Shown here piece after piece: positions 8,686 through 17,250 of a DNA stretch of 64,000 nt. Source of the stretch: Minwuia sp048007105. Lineage in GTDB: Bacteria > Pseudomonadota > Alphaproteobacteria > Minwuiales > Minwuiaceae. The translations under genes were made by a program, and so were the position numbers. Every line of letters begins with the position of its first letter. Position 1 is the first letter of the stretch. Location: contig NZ_CP180352.1 of the NCBI RefSeq assembly GCF_048007105.1, positions 2,604,001-2,668,000 on the forward strand. Reading direction: 5' to 3'. A model generated the notes under the pieces. The model did not search any database. It was not told the origin of the DNA and saw nothing but the letters and a program-made list of their open reading frames with translations.

Positions 8686-10071
8686 ATGGAAGAGCCGGAT
8701 TTCGCCATCCACCCGCTCACGCTCCGGTTTCGCGACCGGACGGTCGAGGCCGCGTTCCAGACGAGCTGGTTGCGGGGCACCATGCCCATGCGGCGGTTCT
8801 GGGCCATCGGCGCTATTCTGGTCTACGGCCTCTACTCGACGCTGATCCTCGGCGCGTCGGCCCACGGCTTTGCCGACCTGCACTGGTTCCGTTTCCTGGT
8901 CTGCCTGCCGATTCTCGTACTTGTGGCGGGCGTAACGGTCTCCGGACGGGCGACGCCGACAATGCTCAACACCCTGTTCCCGATCGTGACCGCGGCGCCC
9001 TTCGGCAATGCCTGCTTTGCCTATGCGACGACCGGGGGCGAGGAGTCGCTGCTTTACCTTTATGAGATGGCGTCGCTTTTCGTCTGTTCCATCTTCTATT
9101 TCCCGATGTTGCTGGTGCCGCTGCTGATGTTCATCGTGATCGGCACGGCGATGTCGTTCGTGACCTTCTGGAGCGTCTGGCTGGCGGCCGGTCAGGGTTG
9201 GGATGCCATCGCCGTTCAGACCATGTTGTTGCTCGGCCTGACGGCGGCAGGCATCGCGGCGGCCTATTCGAAGGACACGCTGGTCCGAAGGAATTACCGC
9301 GCCAGCCAGATGCAGCAGGCGGCGCGGCGCGATGCCGAGATCCTGGCCCGATCGGCCCAGGCTGCGTCAGAGGCGAAGTCGCGCTTCATGGCGATCCTGG
9401 GGCATGAGTTCCGGACCCCGCTCAACGCGATCATCGGATACTCTGAGCTGATGCGCGCCACCACGCCGCCGGATGCGCTTTCGGCGGCAAAGTGGCCGGA
9501 ATACCTGGACGATATCCATCACAGCGCCGCCAAGCTTCACCATCAGATCGAGAACGTCCTCATGCTGGTCCGGGACGATCAGTCGCCGCTGCGCCTGAAT
9601 GCCGAGCGTTTCGATCTGGCCGTGACGGCTTCCGCTGTCGCGGCGCGCCTGCAGGACCGGGCCGATCAGCGGTCGATCAGTTTGAACGCGCCGGGGGAGT
9701 TGCCGCCGGTCGAGATCACGGCGGACCGCTGGATGACCGAGCGGATGGTCGGCGAACTGCTCACAAATGCGATCAAGTTTTCCCGCGCCGGCAGCGAGAT
9801 CAGCCTCAGCGTCGGCAGGGGTGAGGGCGGCGTGTGCCTGTCGGTGACCGATCGGGGCGACGGCCTCGACGCCAGCGCGCTGGGCACGGTGTTCGACCCG
9901 TTCGTCCAGACCGACGATGACCTGAACCGCCGGAACGACGGTCTCGGCCTGGGGCTGTCGCTGGTGCGAAAGATGATCGAGGCGCATGGCGGCCGCATCG
10001 AATTGGAACCGGCCGAGGGCGGCGGCACCCTTGCCCGGCTGTTCTTTCCGGACGCCGCGCCGGCGGCCTAG
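8686..10071 (+). CDS. Membrane sensor histidine kinase (intact paralogue)
   Basis: 461 residues from the ATG at 8686, chosen because the N-terminus then matches the paralogues (MEEPDFAIHPLTLRFRD); an in-frame ATG at 8617 is possible. It has the shared LRFRDRTVEAAFQTSW motif, about six membrane segments (about 40-195) with PFGNACFAY, and YSKDTLVRRNYRAS. The HisKA box is SRFMAILGHEFRTPLN with His240. The ATPase domain is complete, with LLTNAIKFS, TDRGDGL and DGLGLGLSLV. This kinase is competent in both halves, unlike the 1996-4802 pair. No response regulator is encoded nearby, so its partner is unknown. Its stop overlaps the S49 peptidase stop by 4 bp in convergent orientation. Confidence 0.88.
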   Translation: MEEPDFAIHPLTLRFRDRTVEAAFQTSWLRGTMPMRRFWAIGAILVYGLYSTLILGASAHGFADLHWFRFLVCLPILVLVAGVTVSGRATPTMLNTLFPIVTAAPFGNACFAYATTGGEESLLYLYEMASLFVCSIFYFPMLLVPLLMFIVIGTAMSFVTFWSVWLAAGQGWDAIAVQTMLLLGLTAAGIAAAYSKDTLVRRNYRASQMQQAARRDAEILARSAQAASEAKSRFMAILGHEFRTPLNAIIGYSELMRATTPPDALSAAKWPEYLDDIHHSAAKLHHQIENVLMLVRDDQSPLRLNAERFDLAVTASAVAARLQDRADQRSISLNAPGELPPVEITADRWMTERMVGELLTNAIKFSRAGSEISLSVGRGEGGVCLSVTDRGDGLDASALGTVFDPFVQTDDDLNRRNDGLGLGLSLVRKMIEAHGGRIELEPAEGGGTLARLFFPDAAPAA

Positions 10072-10931
10072 AGGCCGAAGCGGCCCCAGCTTGTCCGCGC
10101 TTCGATCTCGGAAGCCGCCTGGGCGGCCAGATCGGGCGCCGAGGCGCCGCCCAGCAGCCGCCGGATCGGCGAGGAGCGGGGCGTCAGCCGCTTGAGAACG
10201 AGATCCTTTCCGAACCGCGCCCGCAGCACCGAGTCCATGTCGCCCAGTTCGTCGATCAGGCCCATGCGCTGCGCTTCCGCGCCGAGGAAGATCTCGCCCG
10301 AGAACATTTCCTTGTAGCGGCGGCGGTTCAGCTTGTCGCCGCGCCGCGCCTTCACATGGTCCATGAACTGCTCGTGAATCTGCTTCTGGATCTCGTGCAG
10401 CCGGGCGACGTCCTCCTCCTTCTCCGGGCTGAAGGGATCCATCATCACCTTCTTCTCGCCGGCGGTATGGATGCGCCGCTCGATGCCATAGCGCTGGATC
10501 AGTTCCTGGAAGCCGAATGAGGCCGAGATCACGCCGATGGAGCCGACCACCGAGGCGGAGTGCGCGAAGACCTCGTCGCCGGCTGCCAGCAGCCAGTATC
10601 CGCCGGAGGCTGCGACATCCTCGGCGAAGGCGAGAACCGGGACCTTCTTCTCTTCGGCGCGGCGGCGGATGGCATCGGAAATCAGCGCCGACTGGACCGG
10701 CGACCCGCCGGGGCTGTTCACCTGCAGCGCCACAGCGGTGAGGCGTGAAGGCTTGAACGCCTGGTCGATCATGGACTGCAGTGCGTTCATGTTCAGCGAG
10801 CCGGGGCGGAGCGGAGTGCCGCGTCCCGGGGCGATGACGCCCTCCAGGCGCAGCACGGTGACCACGGGCCGGTTGCGGCGGTGCTGCAGCCACTGGCGGG
10901 GATTGCGGTAGATTTTCGGACGGTCGGACAT
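10068..10931 (-). CDS. S49 family (SppA/SohB-like) serine peptidase
   Basis: 287 residues of the ClpP-like S49 fold. The oxyanion segment VNSPGGSP precedes the nucleophile Ser109 in AASGGYWLLAAGDE; SVVGSIGVI follows. The general-base Lys is probably Lys161 in EKKVMMDPF, which aligns with the K-x3-S-P-M segment of Bacillus SppA. No signal peptide or N-terminal membrane helix is obvious, unlike classical SppA, so it may be cytoplasmic or peripheral. S49 enzymes degrade signal peptides and misfolded proteins. It is followed upstream on the same strand by the tRNA methyltransferase (5 bp gap), an arrangement I associate with alphaproteobacteria. Confidence 0.88.
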   Translation of the reverse strand: MSDRPKIYRNPRQWLQHRRNRPVVTVLRLEGVIAPGRGTPLRPGSLNMNALQSMIDQAFKPSRLTAVALQVNSPGGSPVQSALISDAIRRRAEEKKVPVLAFAEDVAASGGYWLLAAGDEVFAHSASVVGSIGVISASFGFQELIQRYGIERRIHTAGEKKVMMDPFSPEKEEDVARLHEIQKQIHEQFMDHVKARRGDKLNRRRYKEMFSGEIFLGAEAQRMGLIDELGDMDSVLRARFGKDLVLKRLTPRSSPIRRLLGGASAPDLAAQAASEIEARTSWGRFGL

Positions 10932-10936
10932 TTCGC

Positions 10937-11731
10937 CTATGTATCCCGCCTGGCGCGGCTTGCAAGAAGTACAGGCCCTTCGGACCAGAAAACCGGCGCG
11001 GCATGGCGGAATATGGCTGCGGCCAGGGCCGTTTCACGGCCGTCCTGGTGATGCAGCCGCAACGGCTCCAGCGTTGCCACCCGGCCGCTGCCCGGCCGAA
11101 GCCGCAACAGGTTCCGCTTGGCCGGCTTCGCGGGGTTCCCCAGAACGGGCCGGACCTCGGCGTCAAAGGTCACGGGGCGCGCCGCCAGCGCCTCGCCCGT
11201 TCGTTCGGCGCGCAGGATGAAAACGGCCTCGCCGCCGGGTTTCAGCGCGGCAACAGCGGCCGCGATCCACTGGACCAGCGACGCGCCGGTCTCCGCCCGC
11301 GCCCGGTCGCGGTCGGGATCGGGCGACCGGCGGTAGCGGCCCTCGACGAAATAGGGCGGGTTGGCGAGAACCAGATCGAAGCCGCCCGGCGGCGCCGGAG
11401 AGACAGCGATGTCGCCGCATAGCACCGCGGTCCGTCCGGCCATGCCATTCCGGATGGCGTTGAAGGCGGCGAGCCGGGCGGTGGGCGGATCGATCTCGAG
11501 GCCGGTCAGCGAAACATCCGGCCGCCGCCAGCCCAGACAAAGCATCGCCGAGCCTGTACCGCAGCCCAGCTCCAGTACTTTCCCGCCGGGCCGTGGATGC
11601 GACGCGGCAGCCAGCAGCACGGCGTCCGTGCCGCTGCGGAAGCCCTTCACCGGCTGGCGCAGCAGGATCCGACCGTCCAGCACCTTGTTGTCGGCGCCGG
11701 CGGGCATGTCGATATCAAAGCAGTCCGGCAT
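10937..11731 (-). CDS. tRNA1(Val) (adenine37-N6)-methyltransferase family protein
   Basis: 264 residues starting at MPDCFDIDMPAG. An SAM-dependent methyltransferase domain has motif I VLELGCGTGSAML, the acidic GLEID and the substrate motif ANPPYF typical of N6-adenine (TrmN6/YfiC) enzymes. The leader segment GRILLRQPVKGFRSGTDAVL is diagnostic for this family. The likely reaction is methylation of an adenosine in tRNA. The start lies inside the end of the DUF2007 gene (17-bp overlap), implying coupling. An upstream in-frame start at 11779 would extend it by 16 unconserved residues. Confidence 0.85.
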   Translation of the reverse strand: MPDCFDIDMPAGADNKVLDGRILLRQPVKGFRSGTDAVLLAAASHPRPGGKVLELGCGTGSAMLCLGWRRPDVSLTGLEIDPPTARLAAFNAIRNGMAGRTAVLCGDIAVSPAPPGGFDLVLANPPYFVEGRYRRSPDPDRDRARAETGASLVQWIAAAVAALKPGGEAVFILRAERTGEALAARPVTFDAEVRPVLGNPAKPAKRNLLRLRPGSGRVATLEPLRLHHQDGRETALAAAIFRHAAPVFWSEGPVLLASRARRDT

Positions 11732-11921
11732 CTTGCAGCAGCGCCCGGGCCGCGGCTTCGTCGTCGTCTGCGACCGCAAGGCGCTTCGGCAGGATGCCGA
11801 GAGAGCCCTCGAGCACGCTCATGTGCTGGTCGAGGACCAGTGGTTCGATGCCTTCGGCCTTCAGGACCGCCTCGGCAAAGGAGATCTCGACGGGATCGTT
11901 GGAGCGGAAGAGTTCCTTCAT
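11715..11921 (-). CDS. DUF2007 small protein
   Basis: 68 residues from the ATG at 11921 (a GTG three codons upstream is an alternative). The sequence MKELFRSNDPVEISFAEAVL, then KAEGIEPLVLDQHMSVLEGS, fits the DUF2007 'putative signal transducing protein' family, a ferredoxin-like fold of about 70 residues related to PII-type domains. Function is unknown. It sits immediately before the tRNA methyltransferase and divergent from polyprenyl diphosphate synthase, a recurrent alphaproteobacterial arrangement. Confidence 0.8.
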   Translation of the reverse strand: MKELFRSNDPVEISFAEAVLKAEGIEPLVLDQHMSVLEGSLGILPKRLAVADDDEAAARALLQDAGLL

Positions 11922-12006
11922 GGCGATCACATACGGGAGGCGGGGGGAGGCGACAACTGGTCCGCGCCGGTCCGCTTGACCGTATCACTGCCGTAATTAT
12001 GGTCAG

Positions 12007-13068
12007 ATGGCCGACGATGATGCGGCGGAACGTGCAGGAGCAGCGGACTTGAGCAATGTCGTTTCCCTGAAGGGGGGAGAGCCGGAGAAGCCGAACGGGC
12101 TCGAGATCCTGCGCCGGCGTGTCGATGACGGCATGGACCGGGTCAACGCGGTCATCCTGGACAAGATGCAATCCGACGTCGTCCTGATTCCGCAACTCGC
12201 CAGCCATATCATCGCCGCCGGCGGCAAGCGGCTCCGGCCGATGCTGACCCTCGCCGCGGCAGATCTGTGCGGCTATGAGGGCGAACGCCACATCCATCTC
12301 GCGGCCTGTGTCGAATTCATCCACACGGCGACGCTGCTGCATGACGACGTGGTCGACGAGAGCGACCTCCGCCGCGGCAACGCCACCGCCAACGCCGTCT
12401 TCGGCAATCAGGCCAGCGTGCTCGTGGGCGACTTCCTGTTCAGCCGCGCCTTCGAACTGATGGTCGCCGACGGATCGCTGGAGGTTCTGGCGATTCTCTC
12501 CCGCGCATCGGCGATCATTGCCGAGGGCGAGGTGATGCAGTTGATCACCACCAACGACACGGAGACCACAGAGGACGCCTATCTGGACGTGATCTCGTCC
12601 AAGACCGCAGCCCTGTTTGCTGCGGCCTGCCGGGTCGGCGGCGTCGTCGCCGAGGCGCCGAAGCCGCAGGTCGAGGCGCTGGACGCCTATGGCCGCAACC
12701 TCGGCATCGCCTTCCAGCTGGTGGATGACGCGCTGGACTATTCCTCGCGCAACGCCCAGCTCGGCAAGTCGGTCGGCGACGACTTCAAGGAAGGCAAGAT
12801 CACCCTGCCGGTGGTGCTGGCCTTCCGGCGCGGCAGCGAGGACGAACGCCGCTTCTGGCGCCGCTGCCTGGAGGATCTGGACCAGCGCGACGGGGACCTG
12901 GAAGTGGCCCAGGAACTGATGGGCCGCCACACCGCGATCGACGACACGATCGAACGCGCGCGCCACTACGGCGCCAAGGCGCGGGACGCGCTGGAACTCT
13001 TCCCCGACAGCGAGTTGAAGACGGCGCTGAACGACGCCGTGCAATTCACCATCGAACGCGCCTATTGA
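12007..13068 (+). CDS. Long-chain polyprenyl diphosphate synthase (IspB/DdsA type)
   Basis: 353 residues. A trans-prenyltransferase that extends farnesyl diphosphate with isopentenyl diphosphate to make the ubiquinone side chain, probably decaprenyl in this lineage. The first aspartate-rich motif is DDVVDESDLRRG (Asp113, 114, 117) and the second is VDDALDY (Asp240, 241, 244). GGKRLRP near residue 73 and GDFLFSRAF are also conserved. Small residues before the first motif are consistent with a long product, but length specificity cannot be fixed by eye. No strong ribosome-binding site precedes the ATG at 12007. Confidence 0.92.
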   Translation: MADDDAAERAGAADLSNVVSLKGGEPEKPNGLEILRRRVDDGMDRVNAVILDKMQSDVVLIPQLASHIIAAGGKRLRPMLTLAAADLCGYEGERHIHLAACVEFIHTATLLHDDVVDESDLRRGNATANAVFGNQASVLVGDFLFSRAFELMVADGSLEVLAILSRASAIIAEGEVMQLITTNDTETTEDAYLDVISSKTAALFAAACRVGGVVAEAPKPQVEALDAYGRNLGIAFQLVDDALDYSSRNAQLGKSVGDDFKEGKITLPVVLAFRRGSEDERRFWRRCLEDLDQRDGDLEVAQELMGRHTAIDDTIERARHYGAKARDALELFPDSELKTALNDAVQFTIERAY

Positions 13069-13143
13069 GGCCTTGCGGGGTTGGAAGGCAGCCGCTATAC
13101 AGCCGCTCGCCTCCCGGCGCGCCCTGGGCGCGCAGGCACCGGT

Positions 13144-13220
13144 CGGGGAGTAGCTCAGCCTGGTAGAGCACCGTCTTCGGGAGGCGGGGGCCGGAGGTTC
13201 AAATCCTCTCTCCCCGACCA
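13144..13220 (+). tRNA. tRNA-Pro (anticodon CGG)
   Basis: A 77-nt cloverleaf can be folded by hand: acceptor CGGGGAG with CTCCCCG, D-stem GCTC/GAGC, anticodon stem CCGTC/GGCGG with loop TTCGGGA (anticodon CGG), variable loop GGGCC, T-arm GGAGG-TTCAAAT-CCTCT, discriminator A and an encoded CCA. It lies 75 bp downstream of the polyprenyl synthase gene. Confidence 0.95.
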
Positions 13221-13485
13221 ACTAGTCTTAAGAAACCAGCAGCCGTGATAACGGGGCCAGAGAACCTGGGGCTTCGAAGTTCCTCCGGTTCTCGTCAGTT
13301 GCGCCTCTGTTGGGGCTGTTGTTTTCGGCTCCTTCTTCATCCCAATGATCCCACGATTCCTTTTGCTGTTCGGTGATCGTACCATCACCGGGCCGGCCTA
13401 CAGTCGATTCATGAGTGGCGGACGGTGATCTGTTTGCCGTCTACGAAAACGGACAAGGCCTCGCGGGTGAATCGAGGTCAGCAGC
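13221..13485. other. 265-bp non-coding stretch after tRNA-Pro
   Basis: No credible gene is visible. The minus-strand frame crossing the tRNA ends in the familiar spurious peptide SGREDLNLRPPPPEDGALPG made by translating tRNA-Pro. I see no second copy of the tRNA 3' end and no integrase in the window, so an attachment site cannot be supported. Confidence 0.5.
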
Positions 13486-14352
13486 TCAGTCGATAGCGCC
13501 GAGTTTGCCAGCCTCGTGGGCGTCGATCACCGCCGCCAGCTGGTCGGCGTCACTCATCGCGAAGGGGCCCTTCTGCACGAAAGGTTCGCGCAACGGGGTG
13601 CCACTCAGGAGCACGGCCTGACCGCCTTCACCGCTCAGCAGGCGGACCTCCTCGACGCCATGGGCCGCAAGCGCTGCGTTGCCGCTGAGCCGGTGGCGGA
13701 TTCCGTCCAGTTCAACCTCGATGTCGCCCTGGATCGCGTGCAGCCAGACAGCGTCGCCGGAGTCGGGACGATGGGCGAAACTGCCGTCCGGCTGCAGGGT
13801 GATATCGAGGATCGTGAGGGGCAGGGCAGGCGGGGCGGCGCCGACAACGCCATTGCTATTGCCGGTCATCACCCGCACCCGATGTTCCGGGCCTTCGATC
13901 ACCGGCATCTCCGTGGCGGGTACATGTCGCGCACCGGGTGCCTCCAGCTTCCTTGCTGCCGGCAGGTTGACGAACATCTGCAGGGCGTGGGTCCGCGAAC
14001 CGGGCGTGGGCGCCTCGTCATGGATCGCGCCGCGGGCGGCATTCAGCCAGTAGAGATCGCCAGGGGCGAGTTCGATGTCGTTGCCCAGCGAGTCCCGATT
14101 GCGGAAGGTGCCCGTGCTGTCTTCGAACAGCACGCTCACCGCCGAGATTCCCGCATGGGCATGTGGGCCGAAGGTGGGTTCGGTCATGGTGAAGTGATCG
14201 ACCATGATCAGCGGGTCCATCAATCCGTCAAGCTGACGATGGATGAAGCTGAGAGCTTCGAAGCCATCGCCTCTGGTCATCTTCTCCCCTTGCTGGAACG
14301 CGTTGATCGTGGCGTGGGACTTGTGGGTTGGAATGATGTTCTGAACGGTCAT
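13486..14352 (-). CDS. Pirin family protein
   Basis: 288 residues from the ATG at 14352, which has GGAGG eight bases upstream (the ATG at 14364 does not). Bicupin of the pirin family. The N-terminal cupin reads FGPHAHAGISAVSVLFEDSTG and retains metal-binding His residues; ARGAIHDEAPTPGSRTHALQ and MFVNLPA follow. The C-terminal domain ends FVQKGPFAM. Bacterial pirins include quercetin 2,3-dioxygenases and redox-sensing regulators; the substrate here is not evident. It is divergent from a LysR gene across a palindrome-rich region, so that regulator probably controls it. Confidence 0.87.
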   Translation of the reverse strand: MTVQNIIPTHKSHATINAFQQGEKMTRGDGFEALSFIHRQLDGLMDPLIMVDHFTMTEPTFGPHAHAGISAVSVLFEDSTGTFRNRDSLGNDIELAPGDLYWLNAARGAIHDEAPTPGSRTHALQMFVNLPAARKLEAPGARHVPATEMPVIEGPEHRVRVMTGNSNGVVGAAPPALPLTILDITLQPDGSFAHRPDSGDAVWLHAIQGDIEVELDGIRHRLSGNAALAAHGVEEVRLLSGEGGQAVLLSGTPLREPFVQKGPFAMSDADQLAAVIDAHEAGKLGAID

Positions 14353-14386
14353 TTTCGCCTCCATTGCTGAATTTGAAGCTAAGATC

Positions 14387-14446
14387 AGAACGATACGGGT
14401 GAAATATGTTGAAACTGGAACATATCGTTCTGTATTTGGAACGATA
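14387..14446. promoter_or_regulatory. Inverted-repeat operator region between pirin and LysR genes
   Basis: AGAACGATA (14387-14395) and TATCGTTCT (14423-14431) form a perfect 9-bp inverted repeat. Inside it, ATATGTT (14404-14410) and AACATAT (14419-14425) form a second one. GGAACGATA recurs at 14438-14446. This AT-rich block lies between divergent genes, where LysR-type regulators normally bind and autoregulate. Confidence 0.65.
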
Positions 14447-14469
14447 ACTGCGAGGGAGATGTCCGGATC

Positions 14470-15384
14470 ATGGATCTCAATCAGGCCCGCTATCTGGTGA
14501 ATGTGGTTGAGAAACAGGGGTTCTCGGCAGCGGCGCGGGCGCTGGGTATTCCCAAATCGAGGATCAGCCGGCAGGTGAAGAGCCTCGAGGAGTCCCTGGG
14601 CACGCGGCTCCTGAACCGGGATTCAAGACGCATGTCGCTGACGGAGGCGGGCGAGGCCTACTATGGTCACGCCAAGGCGGCGATGGAATGCATGATGGCT
14701 GCCGAAGCTGCGGTGCGCAGGGATCGGGACGTATTGGAAGGCACCGTCACACTGTCCTGTTCGGTCGGTGTCGCGCAGTTCGCACTCAGCCCGATCCTGC
14801 CACGTTTTTTGGCCGAGAACCCGCGCGTCGTCCTGCGACTTCAGGCCTCCAACGACTATGCCGACCTGATCAGTGAGGGCATCGACCTGGCCGTTCGGGG
14901 GCATCTCAGTCTGCTGCCCGACTCGGGGCTGATCCAGCGGCGCCTGACCGAAGTCCCGTGGCACCTGTTCGGTTCGCCCGGCATTGCGCAACAGATCGGT
15001 ACTGCAGCTTCACCGACCGAACTCGAGGGCCAGCCCGGACTTGCGCATGGCTGGCGGCCCGGGGGCGACTCCTGGTCGTTGCAGGGGCCCGGCGGCAGCA
15101 GCGCCTCGGTTCCCTTTGCGGCGCGAATGCGCAGCGATGACATGGTCGCCCTGAAACAGGCGGCCGCAGCCGGGCTCGGTGTGGTGGCCCTGCCGGCCTA
15201 TGTCTGCGCCGAGGATCTCGCCGCAGGTCGGTTGACGCGCCTCCTGCCGGAATGGATCGCCGGACTGCCGGAGATCAGCCTTCTGATGCACGAGCGCAGG
15301 GGCAACCCGCCGCAGGTCGATGCCCTGGCCGCCTTTCTGCGCCGCGAACTGCCGGAGGTCATGAACGGCGGCGGCAGCGGGTAA
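14470..15384 (+). CDS. LysR family transcriptional regulator
   Basis: 304 residues. An N-terminal winged helix-turn-helix (FSAAARALGIPKSRISRQVK, then SLEESLGTRLLNRDSRRMSLTEAG) is followed by a periplasmic-binding-protein-like effector domain (about 90-295: GTVTLSCSVGVAQFALSPIL, AAAAGLGVVALPAYVC). LysR proteins act as tetramers and usually regulate the divergent gene in response to a small molecule. Here that is the pirin gene, and the inverted repeats at 14387-14446 are the probable binding sites. The effector is unknown. Confidence 0.92.
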   Translation: MDLNQARYLVNVVEKQGFSAAARALGIPKSRISRQVKSLEESLGTRLLNRDSRRMSLTEAGEAYYGHAKAAMECMMAAEAAVRRDRDVLEGTVTLSCSVGVAQFALSPILPRFLAENPRVVLRLQASNDYADLISEGIDLAVRGHLSLLPDSGLIQRRLTEVPWHLFGSPGIAQQIGTAASPTELEGQPGLAHGWRPGGDSWSLQGPGGSSASVPFAARMRSDDMVALKQAAAAGLGVVALPAYVCAEDLAAGRLTRLLPEWIAGLPEISLLMHERRGNPPQVDALAAFLRRELPEVMNGGGSG

Positions 15385-15401
15385 GGCGTCACTGTCAGAC
15401 T

Positions 15402-15911
15402 TCAGGCCGGTTGCGCCTGACCGTGCGTCATCCATAGCAGCCCGAGAAGGAGCAGTGCGGCGGCAAGCGTCGCCGCGCCGGTCCGCACCGAGTTCCAGAA
15501 GGTCCAGCGCGGGACGTAGGTCCGGCTCCAGTAATTCCGCGTCGCTTCCGAGGTCAGGTCCATGCCGGCCAGCGCCTCATTCAACGGCACGTTGAAGACA
15601 ACCGTCACACCGAAGCAGCCGATGAGGTAGATCAGCGCGGCGAACCCGATCAGCGTGCCCGCCGGGCCGGAAACCCCGATCCAGGCGTAGCCCGCGATCA
15701 GGACCGATACGGCGGCCATGCCGAGGAACAGAGCCATGAAGACCCAGCGGAAGACCTCGCGATTGATGACCTGCATGGCCTCCACGCCGCCGACGCCCCC
15801 GGTGCGGGCGAGCGACCGCATGATGAAGTCCGAGAACGCGAGGAACACCCCCGCGACCAGCGCATAGGCCAGGATCGAGATATGAATCAGGATCACGATG
15901 ACAGCTGACAT
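15402..15911 (-). CDS. DUF1772 membrane protein
   Basis: 169 residues from the ATG at 15911, preceded by AAGGAGT. Four hydrophobic segments are visible (about 1-25, 52-75, 82-105, 140-162). Features typical of the DUF1772/anthrone-oxygenase-like family are GGVGGVEAMQVINREVF and VVFNVPLNEALAG, plus Trp-rich YWSRTYVPRWTFWNSVRTGA. Some relatives are implicated in polyketide oxidation, but most are uncharacterised; no reaction can be assigned. It is the last gene of a minus-strand set after NmrA-like and DUF4345 genes (67-bp gap), and converges with the LysR gene. Confidence 0.82.
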   Translation of the reverse strand: MSAVIVILIHISILAYALVAGVFLAFSDFIMRSLARTGGVGGVEAMQVINREVFRWVFMALFLGMAAVSVLIAGYAWIGVSGPAGTLIGFAALIYLIGCFGVTVVFNVPLNEALAGMDLTSEATRNYWSRTYVPRWTFWNSVRTGAATLAAALLLLGLLWMTHGQAQPA

Positions 15912-15978
15912 TGGTTGACTCCTTCGATTGCAACGGATGCGGCGGGAGTCCTTGCCCTCCCGCCGCATCGGATTGCGG

Positions 15979-16389
15979 TCATCGCGCGGCGAGGCCGGAG
16001 ACGACGGGCCCAGCGCCCCGCCGGAATGCGAACAGGCACAGCGCGGCGATGGCGAGTTCGAGGACCAGCGCGCCCACGATGCTGCTCGACGGGATGCCGT
16101 CGATTGCAAGGCCGACCAGGCGACCCGCCGGAAACGCGAGGAATACGGTCAGCGCAGCCACGACCGCGCTCTGCCGCAGCGCCGGCCTGACGATCCCGGC
16201 CAGCATCACAGCTCCGAAGGCGGCAAGACCCGCGCCGGGCGCGCGCAATTCGCTCAGCAGGCCGGGGTCTTGCCCCAGAGCGATCCCGTAGCTTGCGTAG
16301 AAGGCATGTGGCGCTGCGAGGATGAAGCCGCCGATGCCGAGTGAAGTGAAACCGGCGACGCCGAGTGCGATTTTCTGGACAGGTGTCAT
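15979..16389 (-). CDS. DUF4345-like membrane protein
   Basis: 136 residues with four predicted membrane helices. AGFTSLGIGGFILAAPHAFY with LLSELRAPGAGLAAFGAVML, and PAGRLVGLAIDG, match the layout of DUF4345/DUF4267-type small membrane proteins of unknown function. The start is supported by GGAGAAAACCC before the ATG. It sits 33 bp after the NmrA-like reductase and 67 bp before the DUF1772 gene, so the three are probably one operon. Assignment to a specific DUF is from pattern memory. Confidence 0.72.
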   Translation of the reverse strand: MTPVQKIALGVAGFTSLGIGGFILAAPHAFYASYGIALGQDPGLLSELRAPGAGLAAFGAVMLAGIVRPALRQSAVVAALTVFLAFPAGRLVGLAIDGIPSSSIVGALVLELAIAALCLFAFRRGAGPVVSGLAAR

Positions 16390-16422
16390 TGGGTTTTCTC
16401 CTGGTTGGGCAGGCGCCCAGGG

Positions 16423-17250
16423 TCAGGCAGCGGCCGGCCACGTGTCCGCCCTGGCCGCTGACCGGGCGAACTCGGCAAAATCGCGGGGCGGGCGGCCGAG
16501 GGCCTGCATGACGCCATCGGTCGTGTGGGCGTTGCGGCCGTCCAGCGTCTCGCGCGCTATCGCAGTGAAGACATCGGCCACGAAGTCGCCACCCGCAGCC
16601 GCGACGTTCGCGTGGAAGTCCTCGAAGCTGATGGGAACATGCAGGATCCTCCGCCCGATGGACTCGCTCATCACCTCGGCCATTTCGGCGAAGGTCATCA
16701 GCCGAGGCCCCGTCACTTCATAGAGCCGGCCCTTGTGACCCTCTTCCGTCAGTGCCGCCACCGCCACGTCGGCGATGTCGTCGATATCGATGATGGGCTC
16801 CGCGATATCGCCGCCGGGCATCGGCAGTACGCCGGCCAGAACCGGATCGCGCAGGTAACCCTCGGAGAAGTTCTGCGCGAACCACGCGGCGCGGACGATG
16901 GTGAAGTCCACACCGGAGTTGCGGACGACTTCTTCGCCAAGCCGGGCGTGGTACTCCCCCCGGCCCGACAGCAGGACGAGATGCTCGACGCCGACGTCTT
17001 TCGCTGTCTCGGCGAGGGATTCGAGCTTTTCGACCGCGCCGGGAAACGCAAGATCGGGGAAGTAGGTGACATAGGCCGCCCGGGCACCGGTCAGCGCGGG
17101 GGCCCAGGTTTCGGGCGCTTCCCAGTCGAAGGGCGTGGCCGAGCTGCGCGAACCGCGGCGGACGGGAAGGCCCCGGGCTTCCAGCTTTGCGGCAACGCGT
17201 GAACCGGTCTTGCCGGTGGCGCCGATGACGAGGATGGGATTCGGTTGCAT
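16423..17250 (-). CDS. NmrA/atypical SDR NAD(P)-binding protein
   Basis: 275 residues. The Rossmann motif ILVIGATGKTGSRVA is at the N-terminus. SGVDFTIVRAAWFAQNFSEG and IIDIDDIADVAVAAL are hallmarks of the NmrA-like atypical SDR family (QOR2/azoreductase-like and NmrA regulators). No Tyr-x3-Lys catalytic pair is obvious, in keeping with the family. It could be an NADPH-dependent quinone or redox-sensing reductase. It is the first gene of the set with DUF4345 and DUF1772, 103 bp below an AraC regulator on the same strand that may control it. Confidence 0.85.
   Translation of the reverse strand: MQPNPILVIGATGKTGSRVAAKLEARGLPVRRGSRSSATPFDWEAPETWAPALTGARAAYVTYFPDLAFPGAVEKLESLAETAKDVGVEHLVLLSGRGEYHARLGEEVVRNSGVDFTIVRAAWFAQNFSEGYLRDPVLAGVLPMPGGDIAEPIIDIDDIADVAVAALTEEGHKGRLYEVTGPRLMTFAEMAEVMSESIGRRILHVPISFEDFHANVAAAGGDFVADVFTAIARETLDGRNAHTTDGVMQALGRPPRDFAEFARSAARADTWPAAA

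Noticed and set aside
13117..13133. GCGCGCCC/GGGCGCGC hairpin after the polyprenyl synthase gene as a terminator
   Set aside because: Loop is at most three bases and no T-run follows; such GC repeats are expected by chance at this composition.
13155..13388. Minus-strand 77-codon frame ending SGREDLNLRPPPPEDGALPG
   Set aside because: It is the well-known spurious translation of a tRNA-Pro gene; the cloverleaf at 13144-13220 explains it.
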